NCBI RefSeq assembly: GCF_900188145.1
Contig: NZ_FZOJ01000018.1
Span: 1 to 64,000, forward strand
Length of the DNA: 64,000 nt
Source: Anaerovirgula multivorans
Lineage (GTDB): Bacteria > Bacillota > Clostridia > Peptostreptococcales > Natronincolaceae
Direction of reading: 5' to 3'
Of this stretch, positions 34,545-42,275 are shown piece after piece. The notes under the pieces were generated by a model. The model worked only from the letters and a program-made list of their open reading frames with translations. It had not been told where the DNA came from and did no database searches. Both the position numbers and the translations under genes were made by a program. Within the stretch, counting starts at the first letter, position 1, and each line of letters starts with the position of its first letter.

Positions 34545-37500
34545 TTAGAAGACTTTTCTCATTCTGATTCCAATAACTGTAAATAGCAATCCCAATAAGT
34601 AGAAGCTTAAAGGATTGGATTCACCTGTCTTAGGTAGCTGTGCTGCTCCTAAAGGAACTTCTTCATCAAAAATAACGATCTCTTCATCATTCTCTGGGTC
34701 AACTTCAAGTGTTCCTAGTGGAATTTCTTCTTCTTCAATTTTAATTTCTACAGTATCTAATGGAATTTCTTCTTCTTCTAACTCTATTGTTGTTGTTGAT
34801 GGAGTTGTAGTACCACCGCCAGTGCCTCCACCACTGCCTCCACCAGTTGATGTAAAGGTATTGGTAATGGTAATGGATGTCGTGCCTTCTTCTGTGATTT
34901 GAATCATAACATATCCATCTTCATCTACAGAATCACTATAGCTAGCTGTAGCACCACCTGTCTTAGTTTCCTTGAGTCTATATAACCCAACTGGTAGTTC
35001 TTCAAATGTGTTTATACCTTGTACAATGCTATAGGTTCCAGATGATTCAACTGCCATAGTACTAATGCTAGCTGGCGCCGGGTCATTCATCTTTTCAAGA
35101 GTAATCTCATACTCAGGTGTACCTGTTGGTGTTCCAGATACTACCTTCTCTATCCCAAGGCTTCCTTTTGGTGTGCTAGGTGTCCCTTCCTCTTTCATAT
35201 TGGTGACTATTACTGTCGCGGTTGGTGACCCCTCAGTTAGAACTACTACCCCTTCTGATGGATCTATAGATAGCGTTCTATAGCCTGGTGTACCTTTTTC
35301 TTCAATAGTGTAGGTTCCTAATGTTAAGCCAGTTAATACTAAAGGCTCATTGACACTGAATGTGTGATCTTGATTATACTCTGGTCCAGTTATCTTAACA
35401 GTGAACTCCGTATCATCATCCTCTATCTCAGTTTCATCATAATCTAATAACCTTTTCTCTATTGTTAGTTTTCCTGTTGTTCCATCTGGTCCGCCTGGAC
35501 CGCCGCCAGATACTTTCTTATTAGTTACTGTTATTAATAAAGTATCTCCTTCTATTACTACTTCTGATTCCCCATTTGTTGTAGCAAAATTAGCCTTCCA
35601 AATACCCTCTTCTTCTGTTAGTTCTACGACTATATCTCCATAGCTATCTTCCTGTAGTATTTGGCCTCCTATTGAAAAGCTTACAAATTCATAACCATCT
35701 TTTTCCTCTTCCACAAACCAATATTCTCTAGATTCTAGGCCCGTGAAAATGGCACTTTCTACTACACTAAATTCTTTTTCCTCTTCAATTGCTGTAAAGA
35801 AAATGGTGAATTTTTTATCATTATCTTCTTCAGCTCCATTTAATAATACTTTTTCGAATTCAAAGTTGATGGTTTCTGGCGTTTCGCCTGGTCCGCCACC
35901 TGATTCAAAGGTATTAGTAATGGTAATGGACGTTGTGACTTCATCTGTGATTAGAATCATAACATATCCATTTTCATCTGCAAACTCACTATAGCTAGGT
36001 GTAGCACCAGCTGTCTTAGTTTCCTTGAGTCTATATAACCCAACTGGTAGTTCATCAAATGTGTTTATACCTTCTACGATGCTATAGGTTTGAGATGATT
36101 CAACTGTCATAGTACTAATACTAGCTGTGGCTATGTCATTCATCTTTTCAAGGGTAATCTCATATTCAAGTGTACCCGTTGCTGTCCCCACTACAATCTT
36201 CTCTACTTCAAGGGTACCTGTTGGTGGTTCACTTGACCCTGTATATTGAAATTCGAAATGGCTAAGCCCTTTGGTCGCTTGGTTTGTGGCAGTAACCTCA
36301 AATGTCCATATACCATCTACAAAGCCTAATAATGTAATTTCAAAGCCCTTTAATATGACTTTGCCACCAATTTCACTTATGCTTCCAGTTTCTGCACTAT
36401 TGCTTGCCTTGGCGGTTACAGTTAGTGGAGCAGCATTCCAGCTTTGGATGTACTCTCCATGTTCTGTATAACCTTTTATAGTGTTGCTATTATTGTATTT
36501 GTCAAATTCAAAGTATCGGGTGCCAGTTTTGAAATCTTTCTTAATATCATCGAACTTTGCCCAATATAAGTCAGTGTCTTTATCTTTTCGTATCTCCAGT
36601 TTGTAAGTCCCTTCGCTAGGTATAGTTGGACTCATGACGATATTTTCGTTTTTAGCTTCGCCAACTACCTCCACAGATCCTGATATAGTTTCAAATCCAG
36701 CTTTTGTCACTGTGTAAGTATGTTCTCCATTCACCAAATTGAAACCTACTTTTCCCTCTTGATCTGTAGTTTTTGTTTCTGAGTTAATGGTTACTGCTGC
36801 TCCATCTATTGGATCAGTTCCATCAGTTACTGTAAAGTTTACTGGGTAAGTAGCAGGAACTCCTCTATACCAGAAAGAAATTTTTGATTCTTGATCTAAC
36901 CAAAATAAAACTTTTCTTCGACCAGCTGCGGTATTATTTATGGTGTTTCGATCGCCTGCACTTGCTGTAAAGGTATACTGTCCCTCATCCACAGATGTCC
37001 TACCACTACCGCTACGGCTGTCTAAATCTCGAATGCCTTTTGAGTAAATAGGTGTCCCATTTTCATTAACATTTAAAAGAATGTTTACTATTTTTACATA
37101 ACCTATACTTTTATAGGTGTTTTCTACCTTATATTTTACCACATACTCTTTTCCAATAACCAAATTCAATGCATTTGCAAGAGGTTGCCAAGCGTCATCA
37201 TCGTCATCGACAGCCTTAATTCCTGTAAGAGTCAATTTCAGATAATCATCCGATGTGTCAAGAACCTCCGCTATCATTTCCACAAGTACAGTCACTTCAT
37301 TTCCATCTGCCTCAACCGTTCCAGTTTCCTCTATATAATCTTTAGCAGTTACTTTATAAGCATAGTTATCACTTTTCACGTTGATAGAGGCCTTACCACT
37401 GAAATTTGTTGTGATTTCTTTACCACTAATGGTTACTTTAGCCCCTGAGATGGATGTAATTCCGTCAGTTACCTGAAAAACTACTGTGGTTGTAGGAACT

Positions 37501-38426
37501 GCTGTATAGTTGTATTGGGAATCTCTTTCGAAATTACTATTAATTGTTCTCCAATTATTAATGATTAGCCACTTATCATTATATTCTAAAATCCCCGTTA
37601 ATTCAGCTGTCACCTGTACATTGTCTCCACTACTAGGAACACTTATATTGTTTATTGTTATGGATTTAGTTTGCCCTTTGTTGAGCTCTATTTGACTAAG
37701 GCTACGAGTGACGGGTTCAGACTGTCCCTCAACATATAGCTTTAGTACAGGATTTTTTATTCTTCTTTCATAATCACTGCCTTGATTCTTTACGTTGATG
37801 GTGATGCTATAATTTTCACCCACTAACAGAGGTTTTGTGATATTCGTATTTACAGAAAATTCAATATTCTCTGAAGGTGTAGCTGCAGCTTGAATCATCA
37901 TAGCACCTGCCATCATATCCGACTGAAGCTCTTCATTTTGCTCTTCGTCTAACTCTTCATCTTGCTCTTCATCTTGTTCTTCGTCTTGTTCTTCATCTTG
38001 TTCTTCGTCTAACTCTTCATCTTGCTCTTCATCTTGTTCTTCGTCTTGCTCTTCATCTTGTTCTTCGTCTTGCTCTTCATCTTGTTCTTCGTCTCGCTCT
38101 TCATCTTGTTCTTCATCTTGTTCTTCGTCTTGTTCATTTGTTTCTTCGGCTTGTTCTTCATCTTGTTCTTCGTCTTGTTCTTCATCTTGTTCTTCATCTT
38201 GTTCTTCGTCTTGTTCTTCATCTTGTTCTTCATCTTGTTCTTCGTCTTGTTCATTTGTTTCTTCGGCTTGATCCTCCGACTCTTGTGATGATTCAACAGT
38301 AGGAGCTGATTCATCAACAGCGTCAACCGTTGCAAAAGCGCTTAAGCTGCTTCCAAAGATCAACAGGAAGCTAAGAAGAAATACCAGCATTAATCGGCCT
38401 ATAGATGTTTTTGTTCTTCTTTTCAT
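34545..38426 (-). CDS. Large LPXTG-anchored adhesin with acidic repeat and CnaB/SpaA-like domains
   Basis: A 1293-aa surface protein. It has a signal peptide (about residues 1-32) and an extremely acidic repeat of EQDE units (about 45-168). A CARDB-like domain with ITINVKNQGSDYERR follows, then carboxypeptidase-regulatory-like repeats (VTDGITSISGAKVTISG; VTDGTDPIDGAAVTINS). Four prealbumin-like/CnaB-type domains lie in the second half, two nearly identical (EYEITLEKMND). A Gly/Ser/Thr hinge precedes LPKTG, a membrane helix and RMRK. Lys/Glu-rich CnaB domains commonly form isopeptide bonds. The start follows AGAGGAGAG. Its 520-nt leader holds three c-di-GMP riboswitches. Confidence 0.92.
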   Translation of the reverse strand: MKRRTKTSIGRLMLVFLLSFLLIFGSSLSAFATVDAVDESAPTVESSQESEDQAEETNEQDEEQDEEQDEEQDEEQDEEQDEEQDEEQDEEQAEETNEQDEEQDEEQDEERDEEQDEEQDEEQDEEQDEEQDEEQDEELDEEQDEEQDEEQDEEQDEELDEEQNEELQSDMMAGAMMIQAAATPSENIEFSVNTNITKPLLVGENYSITINVKNQGSDYERRIKNPVLKLYVEGQSEPVTRSLSQIELNKGQTKSITINNISVPSSGDNVQVTAELTGILEYNDKWLIINNWRTINSNFERDSQYNYTAVPTTTVVFQVTDGITSISGAKVTISGKEITTNFSGKASINVKSDNYAYKVTAKDYIEETGTVEADGNEVTVLVEMIAEVLDTSDDYLKLTLTGIKAVDDDDDAWQPLANALNLVIGKEYVVKYKVENTYKSIGYVKIVNILLNVNENGTPIYSKGIRDLDSRSGSGRTSVDEGQYTFTASAGDRNTINNTAAGRRKVLFWLDQESKISFWYRGVPATYPVNFTVTDGTDPIDGAAVTINSETKTTDQEGKVGFNLVNGEHTYTVTKAGFETISGSVEVVGEAKNENIVMSPTIPSEGTYKLEIRKDKDTDLYWAKFDDIKKDFKTGTRYFEFDKYNNSNTIKGYTEHGEYIQSWNAAPLTVTAKASNSAETGSISEIGGKVILKGFEITLLGFVDGIWTFEVTATNQATKGLSHFEFQYTGSSEPPTGTLEVEKIVVGTATGTLEYEITLEKMNDIATASISTMTVESSQTYSIVEGINTFDELPVGLYRLKETKTAGATPSYSEFADENGYVMILITDEVTTSITITNTFESGGGPGETPETINFEFEKVLLNGAEEDNDKKFTIFFTAIEEEKEFSVVESAIFTGLESREYWFVEEEKDGYEFVSFSIGGQILQEDSYGDIVVELTEEEGIWKANFATTNGESEVVIEGDTLLITVTNKKVSGGGPGGPDGTTGKLTIEKRLLDYDETEIEDDDTEFTVKITGPEYNQDHTFSVNEPLVLTGLTLGTYTIEEKGTPGYRTLSIDPSEGVVVLTEGSPTATVIVTNMKEEGTPSTPKGSLGIEKVVSGTPTGTPEYEITLEKMNDPAPASISTMAVESSGTYSIVQGINTFEELPVGLYRLKETKTGGATASYSDSVDEDGYVMIQITEEGTTSITITNTFTSTGGGSGGGTGGGTTTPSTTTIELEEEEIPLDTVEIKIEEEEIPLGTLEVDPENDEEIVIFDEEVPLGAAQLPKTGESNPLSFYLLGLLFTVIGIRMRKVF
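37925..38290 (-). repeat. Degenerate 12-bp tandem repeat encoding (EQDE)n
   Basis: About 28 units of GAACAAGATGAA-type sequence, interrupted twice by EETNEQDE and by ELDE variants. All units keep the reading frame. It makes a negatively charged rod of about 120 residues just after the signal peptide. Confidence 0.9.
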
Positions 38427-38467
38427 GATTTTCTCTCCTCTCTTTAAACAGCAATTTGTCTAAAGAA

Positions 38468-38537
38468 AGGTCGGTTGCACTACTTGCTCCATGCACCTCA
38501 AGTGCCCACATGCAAAGTGCACTTCATGGCATCCCTT
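38468..38537 (-). ncRNA. c-di-GMP-II riboswitch, proximal copy
   Basis: The class-II core is visible on the minus strand: TGGGCACTTGA, a variable hairpin, then AGTAGTGCAACCGACC, preceded by GAAGTGCACTTTGCATG. The aptamer ends 42 nt before the adhesin ATG. Downstream, CCTTTCTTT, which begins in the aptamer end, can pair with AAAGAGAGG at the ribosome site, so ligand binding could free translation (ON switch, inferred). Confidence 0.9.
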
Positions 38538-38555
38538 CCTTAATAAATCAAGAAA

Positions 38556-38624
38556 AGTCGGTTGCACTACTTGCTCCACGTGCTTCAAGTGCCCACATGT
38601 AAAACACGCTTCTTAGCATCCCTT
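38556..38624 (-). ncRNA. c-di-GMP-II riboswitch, distal tandem copy
   Basis: Same class and very similar sequence to the proximal copy, 18 nt upstream: TGGGCACTTGAAG, then AGTAGTGCAACCGAC. The hairpin arms differ by compensating changes (GCACGTG versus GTGCATG surroundings), supporting selection on structure rather than recent duplication. Confidence 0.9.
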
Positions 38625-38633
38625 TTCGGCACT

Positions 38634-38791
38634 ACCTTGGTACACTGTTTTTACCATATCTCCAGCAACTCTCGCTGAAGAACATGTTATGTTTTGTCCA
38701 CCAAGTTGTTTATTATTTTTATATACCAACTGTCGTTAGCCACCTTTTATATGAGCATTGCTTTTAATGTACTACTGCGACCACAGTTGGT
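38634..38791 (-). other. Structured leader segment between class-I and class-II riboswitches
   Basis: Two long-range inverted repeats occur: ACCAACTGT/ACAGTTGGT (38725-38791) and CTTGGT/ACCAAG (38635-38705). A strong unused ribosome site AAGGAGGTG lies just before the first, with only very short possible frames after it. Function unknown; it may be an expression platform or a leader peptide region. Confidence 0.5.
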
Positions 38792-38856
38792 AATCCCCAC
38801 CTCCTTTATAATAATCTAAGCCTCAAATCCTCAGCTGTTTAGTAAAATAAAAACTC

Positions 38857-38948
38857 TCCCTTCGGTAGCTCGGCTGCCATTCTTACGATTAGGCCCTTTG
38901 GCTTTGCGTCCCATCCTTTCGGATGGTTTGCCTTTATCGGTGAAAGTA
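38857..38948 (-). ncRNA. c-di-GMP-I (GEMM) riboswitch, copy C
   Basis: GGCAAACC, a GAAA tetraloop, GACGCAAAGCC, GGGCCTAAT and GCCGAGCTACCGAAGG are all present. ACTTTC pairs with GAGAGT around the aptamer, then TTTTTATTTT follows, resembling a terminator. It lies 430 nt upstream of the adhesin and upstream of both class-II copies. Confidence 0.94.
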
Positions 38949-39283
38949 TTGCACACCATGTTCAAGAAACTCTTATTCTATTATTTCCAATTATGCTATC
39001 ACTCTCTCTGTTGTAGAGACTTTCTATTTGATAAGGCTATCTGTGAAGTTTTATTTTTTTCAAAATACTGGATTACATTCCAAAAATTGTTATAAATATA
39101 GGTATATTATACATCCTCTTCTAGTATTCGGTAAATCCCTTTTTGTGTTTTTTCAAAACATTTTTTCTTTAAAAACTATTCTTGTTCTATAGTTTTAAAT
39201 AAGATTGATATCTCTTACTACTTCAATCTCCTCTAGTTATTAGTTTTAAAGTAATTCATTAATTTATACTCTCTTAAACAACA

Positions 39284-39327
39284 AAAAAGACCTTGACCTG
39301 TAGTAATCCTACAAAATCAAAGTCTTT
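39284..39327 (-). terminator. Terminator after the degenerate tRNA
   Basis: AAAGACTTTGA pairs imperfectly with TCAAGGTCTTT and runs into T-rich sequence on the minus strand. It lies 14 bp beyond the tRNA-like sequence. Confidence 0.6.
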
Positions 39328-39340
39328 GTAATTATATGTA

Positions 39341-39417
39341 TGGCATACCCACAAGGATTCGAGCCCCAGACACTCGCCTTAGAAGGGTGATGCTCTATCC
39401 AGCTGAGCTATGGATAC
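39341..39417 (-). pseudogene. Degenerate tRNA-Arg (TCT) copy
   Basis: About 90% like the functional tRNA-Arg at 39783-39859, with the same loop CTTCTAA and encoded CCA. Changes weaken it: an A-C mismatch in the anticodon stem, wobble pairs in the acceptor, and C in place of the invariant T54 of the T loop. It lies after the cluster terminator. A non-canonical working tRNA cannot be excluded. Confidence 0.65.
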
Positions 39418-39434
39418 ATGGTAGTCACTTAGCT

Positions 39435-39488
39435 AAAAGTCTCACAGTTCATTGCGATATTTAAATCAAAATGAACTGTGAGACTTTT
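39435..39488 (-). terminator. Terminator of the tRNA cluster
   Basis: An almost perfect 19-bp stem (AAAAGTCTCACAGTTCATT and complement) with a 16-nt loop ends in TTTT on the minus strand, 18 bp after the last tRNA. Confidence 0.85.
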
Positions 39489-39505
39489 AACATCAATTAT
39501 TTAAT

Positions 39506-39580
39506 TGGAGCGGAAGACGGGACTCGAACCCGCGACCCTCGCCTTGGCAAGGCGATGCTCTACCACTGAGCCACTTCCGC
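39506..39580 (-). tRNA. tRNA-Gly (anticodon GCC)
   Basis: Acceptor GCGGAAG/CTTCCGC, anticodon loop within GCCTTGCCAAGGC, T arm GCGGGTTCGAGTCCCGT and encoded CCA. Confidence 0.95.
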
Positions 39581-39617
39581 GTATAAGGAGGGATATAACT
39601 CCCTCAGATATTCTATT

Positions 39618-39693
39618 TGGCTGGGATAGCAGGACTCGAACCTGCGGATGACGGAGTCAAAGTCCGTTGCCTTACCGACTTGGCTATATCCCA
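39618..39693 (-). tRNA. tRNA-Gln (anticodon TTG)
   Basis: Acceptor TGGGATA/TATCCCA, anticodon loop CTTTGAC in a GGA/TCC stem, T arm GCAGGTTCGAGTCCTGC and encoded CCA. Confidence 0.95.
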
Positions 39694-39698
39694 TTATC

Positions 39699-39775
39699 TG
39701 GGGTGGATGATGGGATTCGAACCCACGAATGCAGGAGCCACAATCCTGTGTCTTAACCACTTGACTACACCCACC
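39699..39775 (-). tRNA. tRNA-His (anticodon GTG)
   Basis: Anticodon loop ATTGTGG, acceptor with the extra G-1 paired to C73 typical of tRNA-His, and T arm GTGGGTTCGAATCCCAT. Confidence 0.95.
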
Positions 39776-39782
39776 ATATATA

Positions 39783-39859
39783 TGGCGTACCCACAGGGAT
39801 TCGAACCCCGGACACTCGCCTTAGAAGGGCGATGCTCTATCCAGCTGAGCTATGGGTAC
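39783..39859 (-). tRNA. tRNA-Arg (anticodon TCT)
   Basis: Acceptor GTACCCA/TGGGTAC, anticodon stem TCGCC/GGCGA around CTTCTAA, canonical GGTTCGAATCC loop and encoded CCA. The degenerate copy lies at 39341-39417. Confidence 0.95.
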
Positions 39860-39868
39860 AGAATAAAG

Positions 39869-39942
39869 TGGAGCGGGTGAAGGGAATCGAACCCTCGCGG
39901 TCAGCTTGGAAGGCTGAAGTTCTACCATTGAACTACACCCGC
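39869..39942 (-). tRNA. tRNA-Gly (anticodon TCC)
   Basis: Acceptor GCGGGTG/CACCCGC, anticodon loop CTTCCAA in a CAGC/GCTG stem, and encoded CCA. It is the first gene of the five-tRNA cluster. Confidence 0.95.
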
Positions 39943-40190
39943 ATATTCATTTGCCTTTTCGACATTTCATTATTATAACATGTTTTGTAGGAAAGGTCAA
40001 CAATATTGCTTCTTTCACTGTATAGTTTTCTGAAGCACAAGTTATAGTATACATAGATTTATATCAGAAGTCAATAATATATTTTTGTCTTTATAAAGGA
40101 TTTCCCTTAGATATCAAAATTATACTTAACCATTCATTAAAATTCTTTCATTTTTTTCGATTTTCTTTTCTTTTATGTAAACTTATGCCT

Positions 40191-40664
40191 TTACTTTAAC
40201 TCTATTATTTCTACATTAATACTATCTTTAATCTCTAGACTAGCAAAACTTCTAGTGGAGTTACCCCTTGGAAGGCTAACACTCCCTGGGTTTAAGAGCA
40301 CCATGCCGTCTTCTATTAAATTTACTGGCATATGACTATGTCCAAATATCACAAGATCGGCCTTCAACTCTTTTCCCTTATAAAAAATACCACTCAAACC
40401 ATATTTTACACCGTATCGATGTCCATGAGTTATAAAAACTCGTTTGTCTTCTATTATCTCTAACCTCTCCTCTGCCACACTCTCCTCTAAATCACAGTTG
40501 CCTCTAACGCCTATAGCATTTGGATTATAGTGATCCTGGATGTATACTAAATCCTTATAATTATCTCCATTATGTATTACTAATTCTGCTTCTTTTAGAA
40601 CATCTCCAATCATATCAATACTTGAAGTATCTCTATGACTATCTCCCAGCACCACTACCTTCAA
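40191..40664 (-). CDS. YfcE/MJ0936-type metallophosphoesterase
   Basis: A 157-aa phosphodiesterase with all calcineurin-like motifs: GDSHRD, NGDNY, GVRGNCD, FITHGHRYG and FGHSHMP. TTG 40664 is favoured because GAGGAG lies 8 nt upstream; GTG 40673 would abut that site. It begins one base after the rdgB stop, so it is translationally coupled. The rph-rdgB-phosphoesterase order is common in clostridia. The natural substrate is uncertain. Confidence 0.9.
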   Translation of the reverse strand: MKVVVLGDSHRDTSSIDMIGDVLKEAELVIHNGDNYKDLVYIQDHYNPNAIGVRGNCDLEESVAEERLEIIEDKRVFITHGHRYGVKYGLSGIFYKGKELKADLVIFGHSHMPVNLIEDGMVLLNPGSVSLPRGNSTRSFASLEIKDSINVEIIELK

Positions 40665-40665
40665 T

Positions 40666-41280
40666 TTATTCACTCCTCAATCTCATACTAAGTTCTTTTT
40701 TCATCTTTTCTAAAGCATTGGCTCGATGGCTTATTTTATTTTTTTCCTCTAGCCCTATCTCTGCAAAGCTTAAGCCATCATAACATCTTGGCATAAACAA
40801 AGGATCGTAGCCAAAACCAGCTTGTCCTTTTGGTTCAAATCCAATGACACCATAGACTTCCCCTCTGACAGTAAACCTTTCTCCATTTGACATAACAACA
40901 GCAATCACACACACGAAACGAGCTCTTCTTCCCTCAAGTGGCACGTCTTTTAGGAGGTTTAGAAGCTTATGGTTGTTTTCTTCATCAGTAGCCTGTTCCC
41001 CAGCAAATCTAGCAGAATACACCCCTGGCTGACTATCTAAATATTCCACCTCTAAACCTGAATCATCTGCAATCGTCATATACCCTGTTCTTTCCATAAC
41101 AGTCTTAGCCTTTATTAGAGCATTTTCTTCGAAGGTGCTTCCATCCTCTATAATCTCTAACCCATCTAAGCTAACATCCTTCATAGATTTTATTTCTAAT
41201 TGAAAATCCTTCAATATCTCTCCGATTTCCTGCATCTTATGGGCATTACCCGTAGCAATAACAGCAATATTACTTTTCAT
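40666..41280 (-). CDS. rdgB: XTP/dITP diphosphatase (RdgB/HAM1)
   Basis: A 204-aa house-cleaning pyrophosphatase. Substrate loop IATGNAHKMQEI, catalytic region TIADDSGLEVE and GFGYDPLFMPR are all present. It hydrolyses XTP, ITP and dITP, keeping deaminated purines out of DNA. ATG 41280 is chosen because GGAGG lies just upstream; the longer ATG at 41292 overlaps the rph stop. Confidence 0.94.
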   Translation of the reverse strand: MKSNIAVIATGNAHKMQEIGEILKDFQLEIKSMKDVSLDGLEIIEDGSTFEENALIKAKTVMERTGYMTIADDSGLEVEYLDSQPGVYSARFAGEQATDEENNHKLLNLLKDVPLEGRRARFVCVIAVVMSNGERFTVRGEVYGVIGFEPKGQAGFGYDPLFMPRCYDGLSFAEIGLEEKNKISHRANALEKMKKELSMRLRSE

Positions 41281-41291
41281 TTTTTCCTCCA

Positions 41292-42044
41292 TTATTCCTC
41301 ACGAATATTTTGTAGCTTATCAGCAAGTTCACCTAATACTAGTTTTTGCATCTTTATTAGTTCAGCATTTCCTTTTTCCCCTAATGCCAGCAGCTCCATT
41401 AAATCATTCTTAGAAAAAGGAGCCTCCTCACCAGTACCCTGTACTTCTATAAATTCTCCTTGGTCTGTCATCACAATGTTCATATCTACCTTTGCCTTAG
41501 AATCTTCTTCGTAACGCAGATCTAGTAAAGGTTTGCCATCCACTATACCGACACTTACTGCCGATACAAAGCTCTTTAAAGGCCACTTTTGTAATGTTCC
41601 GTTTTCCATCAATATATTAACGGCGTCTACTAATGCTACAAAAGCTCCTGTGATTGAAGCAGTTCTTGTTCCTCCATCTGCTTGAATTACATCACAATCA
41701 ATCCATATGGTTTTTTCTCCCATCGTATCTAAATCCACAATTGATCGTAAGGCTCTTCCAATAAGTCTTTGAATTTCCTGGGTTCTACCATCAATTTTCC
41801 CTCTAGATGATTCTCTGATTTTACGGCTCTGGGTGGAGCTGGGTAACATAGAGTATTCTGCAGTAATCCAACCTTTCCCTGTGTTTTTCAAAAAAGGTGG
41901 TACCTTGTCCTCTATCATAGCAGTGCAAATCACCTTTGTATCTCCCATTTCAATTAATACAGAACCTTGAGCCTGCTTCGTATAATTTCTAGTAAATTTC
42001 ACTGGCCTTAATTCATCATGATTTCTTCCATCTATTCTACTCAA
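41292..42044 (-). CDS. rph: Ribonuclease PH
   Basis: A 250-aa phosphorolytic exoribonuclease that trims tRNA 3' ends. Family motifs include [45 protein letters not shown] and [20 protein letters not shown]. The start is TTG 42044 with GAGGAAG upstream. It begins the rph-rdgB-phosphoesterase operon, about 1.3 kb from the tRNA cluster. Confidence 0.95.
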   Translation of the reverse strand: MSRIDGRNHDELRPVKFTRNYTKQAQGSVLIEMGDTKVICTAMIEDKVPPFLKNTGKGWITAEYSMLPSSTQSRKIRESSRGKIDGRTQEIQRLIGRALRSIVDLDTMGEKTIWIDCDVIQADGGTRTASITGAFVALVDAVNILMENGTLQKWPLKSFVSAVSVGIVDGKPLLDLRYEEDSKAKVDMNIVMTDQGEFIEVQGTGEEAPFSKNDLMELLALGEKGNAELIKMQKLVLGELADKLQNIREE

Positions 42045-42226
42045 AACATATCTTCCTCTCTATATGTACTTTAGTTTTACTACTATATATTTTATCTTTT
42101 TAAAAAAATTGTCATTGTATGTATTTCCCTATGTTGTATTGTATCATACTTTTCTTTTCCTATGAAAGTTTTCCCTAAACTTTTCAATATTATTTGGGAA
42201 AAAGTGAACTTTAAAAATAAGAAAAA

Positions 42227-42262
42227 AAGTCGAGAAAATTCTTATTGGAATCATCTCGACTT
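42227..42262 (-). terminator. Terminator of the gerM-like gene
   Basis: AAGTCGAGA pairs with TCTCGACTT around an 18-nt loop, followed by seven T on the minus strand. Confidence 0.85.
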
Positions 42263-42275
42263 GACTCTTAAAGGC

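Noticed and set aside
38022-38288. Long open frames opposite and out of frame with the adhesin acidic repeat
   Set aside because: They arise from the 12-bp repeat (poly Lys/Asn/Met or Phe/Leu/Ile translations) and have no ribosome site.
38625-38715. Possible T-box leader (CAGCGAGAG... and AAGGTAGTGCCG)
   Set aside because: The conserved AGGGTGGNACCGCG element with its TGGN bulge is absent, and the context is a surface protein, not an aminoacyl-tRNA or amino acid gene.
38725-38805. Leader peptide after AAGGAGGTG in the adhesin leader
   Set aside because: Only ATT or badly spaced GTG starts are available and the frames are under 20 codons; kept as an observation, not annotated as a CDS.
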